From the NCBI GenBank assembly GCA_027451825.1, contig DAIDHZ010000005.1:31143-95142 (forward strand): a stretch of 64,000 bases of DNA. The letters are read 5' to 3'. The position numbers and the translations under genes are program-made. The notes under the pieces were generated by a model. That model was given only the letters and a program-made list of their open reading frames with translations. It was not told the origin of the DNA and made no database searches. Source of the DNA: Chlamydiota bacterium. GTDB taxonomy: Bacteria; Chlamydiota; Chlamydiia; Chlamydiales; SM23-39. The first letter of the stretch is position 1; each line of letters opens with the position of its first letter. This document shows positions 62,621 through 64,000 of the stretch, piece by piece.

Positions 62621-62848
62621 ATGAAGAAAGCAAGCTTTACCCTGATTACCCTATTCTTATGCACATCGCTCATTGCCGAGCAAGAAACAATAACACGCAC
62701 CGATCAAAAATACCGAGGCAGTTGCGAAGATTATGACTCAAGAGATGCTTCTGTCCTCTCCATGATGGGATGGGGCATCGGTATTGCAATCGGCATTGCC
62801 GCTCTTTGCGCACTTATTGACAATAACCCAAGCTCAAAGACAGACTAA
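62621..62848 (+). CDS. Small secreted or membrane protein, 75 aa
   Basis: Signal peptide MKKASFTLITLFLCTSLIAEQ, a hydrophilic part with one Cys (TITRTDQKYRGSCEDYDSRD), then a Gly/Ile/Ala-rich hydrophobic segment GWGIGIAIGIAALCALID and a short polar tail. The layout matches the previous gene and suggests a pair of distant paralogs, though sequence identity outside the hydrophobic parts is low. Followed by tal after 22 bp; AAGGAG lies just before the tal start. No function assigned. Confidence 0.72.
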   Translation: MKKASFTLITLFLCTSLIAEQETITRTDQKYRGSCEDYDSRDASVLSMMGWGIGIAIGIAALCALIDNNPSSKTD

Positions 62849-62870
62849 TATCTGAAAAAGGAGTCTACTC

Positions 62871-63818
62871 ATGAACAACCAACTAGATCAACTCAAAAAA
62901 TTCACCACTGTTGTTGCCGATACCGGAGATTTTGAATCACTCAAAGCCTATAGCCCCACAGACTCTACAACAAATCCATCCCTCATCTACGCCGCCAGCC
63001 AAAAACCTCAATATCAACACCTCCTAAAAGAGGCCATTGCTTATGGGAAAAAACAAGGCAAAGACACAACTCAACATATTCTAGATAAAGTATTTGTAAA
63101 CTTTGGCCTTGAAATCCTGAAACTTGTTCCAGGAAGAGTCTCTACAGAGGTCGATGCCAGACTCTCTTTTGACGTGGAAGGAAGCATTGCAAAAGCAAGA
63201 CATCTCATTTCCCTTTACGAAGAAGCCGGAATTTCTCGAAAAAGAGTTCTCATTAAACTTGCCTCCACCTGGGAAGGAATTCTTGCTGCCAAAACGCTCG
63301 AAAAAGAAGGGATTCACTGTAACATGACTCTGCTTTTCAGCCTCCCCCAAGCCATTGCTTGCGCAGAAGCAAAAGCGACCCTCATCTCTCCCTTTGTAGG
63401 CAGAATTCTCGATTGGTATAAAAAAAGCGAAGGGGTTGCCTCTTATCCTCCTCAAGAAGATCCTGGAGTCAAATCGGTTACAACCATTTATAATTACTAT
63501 AAAAAATTTGGCTACCCAACAGAAATTATGGGAGCCTCTTTCAGAAATAAAGAAGAAATTCTAGAACTCGCCGGCTGCGATCTATTGACGATTGCTCCAA
63601 ATCTTTTAGAAGAGCTCAAATCAGACGCCGCACCTATTCCCCGTAAATTGGATCCGACAAAAGTAAAGGCAATGTCGATCAACAAAATGTCTCTCGATGA
63701 AAAAACCTTTCGCTATCTTTTAAACGAAGATGCAATGGCGACAGAGAAACTCTCTGAAGGGATTCGCAACTTCGTCAAGGATATCGTAAAGTTGGAAAAA
63801 CTCATTCTTTCTCTTTAA
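62871..63818 (+). CDS. tal: Transaldolase
   Basis: 315 residues. Transfers a dihydroxyacetone group in the pentose phosphate pathway. [20 protein letters not shown] at the start, [10 protein letters not shown] with the family Asp, the Schiff-base lysine in [54 protein letters not shown] and a C-terminal [20 protein letters not shown]. This is the classical TalB-like type. The start ATG at 62871 has AAAAAGGAG upstream. It comes close behind the V-ATPase region as in Chlamydia trachomatis (CT313). Confidence 0.96.
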   Translation: MNNQLDQLKKFTTVVADTGDFESLKAYSPTDSTTNPSLIYAASQKPQYQHLLKEAIAYGKKQGKDTTQHILDKVFVNFGLEILKLVPGRVSTEVDARLSFDVEGSIAKARHLISLYEEAGISRKRVLIKLASTWEGILAAKTLEKEGIHCNMTLLFSLPQAIACAEAKATLISPFVGRILDWYKKSEGVASYPPQEDPGVKSVTTIYNYYKKFGYPTEIMGASFRNKEEILELAGCDLLTIAPNLLEELKSDAAPIPRKLDPTKVKAMSINKMSLDEKTFRYLLNEDAMATEKLSEGIRNFVKDIVKLEKLILSL

Positions 63819-63923
63819 GACTATTGAAGAACTCTCTTAAAAGAGATGACTGGCAAATTAGTCAGATTCGGCTAAAGGAGATCAATAGTGACTGCTATTT
63901 CGTCTCTTTTTTTTACCTGAGAA

Positions 63924-64000
63924 GGAATTGCAAAACTAGCGCCCAAAATATGATTTTTCGAAATTTTGACATCGAAACACTTTTTGATATCGAAAAAATC
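63924..64000. repeat. Possible further palindromic repeat, cut by the window edge
   Basis: GGAATTGCAAAACTAGCGCC followed by CAAAATATGATTTTTCGAAA. The start resembles the end of the AGAGCCAATTGC family (shares AATTGCAAAACT), and the rest is short, A/T-rich and hairpin-prone (TTTCGAAATTTTGACATCGA). It could be the beginning of another element. Only one end is in the window. Confidence 0.3.

Noticed and set aside
63838..63912. Rho-independent terminator after tal
   Set aside because: AAAAGAGATGA can pair with TCGTCTCTTTT before a T run, but the loop would be more than 45 nt, too long for confidence.

Overview
The window is a stretch of chromosome from a member of the Chlamydiae, most likely an environmental (Parachlamydiales-type) lineage rather than the genus Chlamydia. 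The evidence is an Slc1-type type III secretion chaperone beside glgX, a complete chlamydial V-type ATPase operon followed by transaldolase, SWIB-domain proteins, RuvB followed by a SpoIID-like protein, and the CBS-CBS / NifS-like / PP2C cluster. As I recall the gene order of Chlamydia trachomatis, several of these blocks are conserved internally but lie in a different order here. Features that do not fit a reduced Chlamydia genome are thymidine kinase, two MFS carriers, two LTA-synthase-like enzymes, a TrxR-Trx fusion and many short intergenic repeats. I found no tRNA, rRNA, CRISPR array or prophage. One structural RNA gene, the signal recognition particle RNA, is clear.

Layout. 1-8.3 kb: DNA ligase and glycogen metabolism (ligA, glgB, glgX) with slc1. 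8.3-12.1 kb: orphan proteins, a Nudix hydrolase and an MFS exporter, interleaved with palindromic repeats. 12.2-21.6 kb: lipoprotein, CPBP protease, PP2C, NifS-like, two CNNM/CBS proteins, a truncated dcd, ruvB, SpoIID-like and mazG. 21.7-28.5 kb: SRP RNA, a 1025-residue coiled-coil protein, GT9 glycosyltransferase, MFS carrier and the first SWIB protein. 28.5-29.4 kb: a large inverted repeat between convergent genes. 29.4-35.3 kb: serine hydrolase, alpha/beta hydrolase, Asp23, GYF-like protein, and rpsN-rpmJ / rpmH-rnpA. 35.2-46.6 kb: UvrD-type helicase, tdk, dsbA-dsbB, pcnB, lpxB, second SWIB protein, truA, and the first LTA-synthase-like enzyme. 46.6-54 kb: exported-looking TrxR-Trx fusion, second LTA-synthase-like paralog, methyltransferase, a broken GxxExxY gene, and two orphan proteins. 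54.5-62 kb: the V-ATPase operon on the minus strand. 62-64 kb: two small secreted proteins and transaldolase.

Most notable points. (1) rpmH (L34) lies wholly inside an N-terminally extended rnpA in another frame, with the two ATGs separated by 4 nt, the architecture described in Thermus; rnpA in turn overlaps the helicase gene by 67 nt. (2) A GxxExxY gene is bracketed by near-perfect 50-bp inverted repeats like a mobile cassette and has itself been split by a 184-bp MITE-like element. (3) A 500/325-bp inverted repeat sits between two convergent genes, starting at both stop codons; one arm carries a 171-bp palindromic insertion and the other arm preserves the empty site. (4) At least five families of small palindromic repeats occur; one has an 8-bp target duplication, and another shows hairpins kept by compensating changes. 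(5) dcd survives only as a 5' remnant while thymidine kinase is intact.
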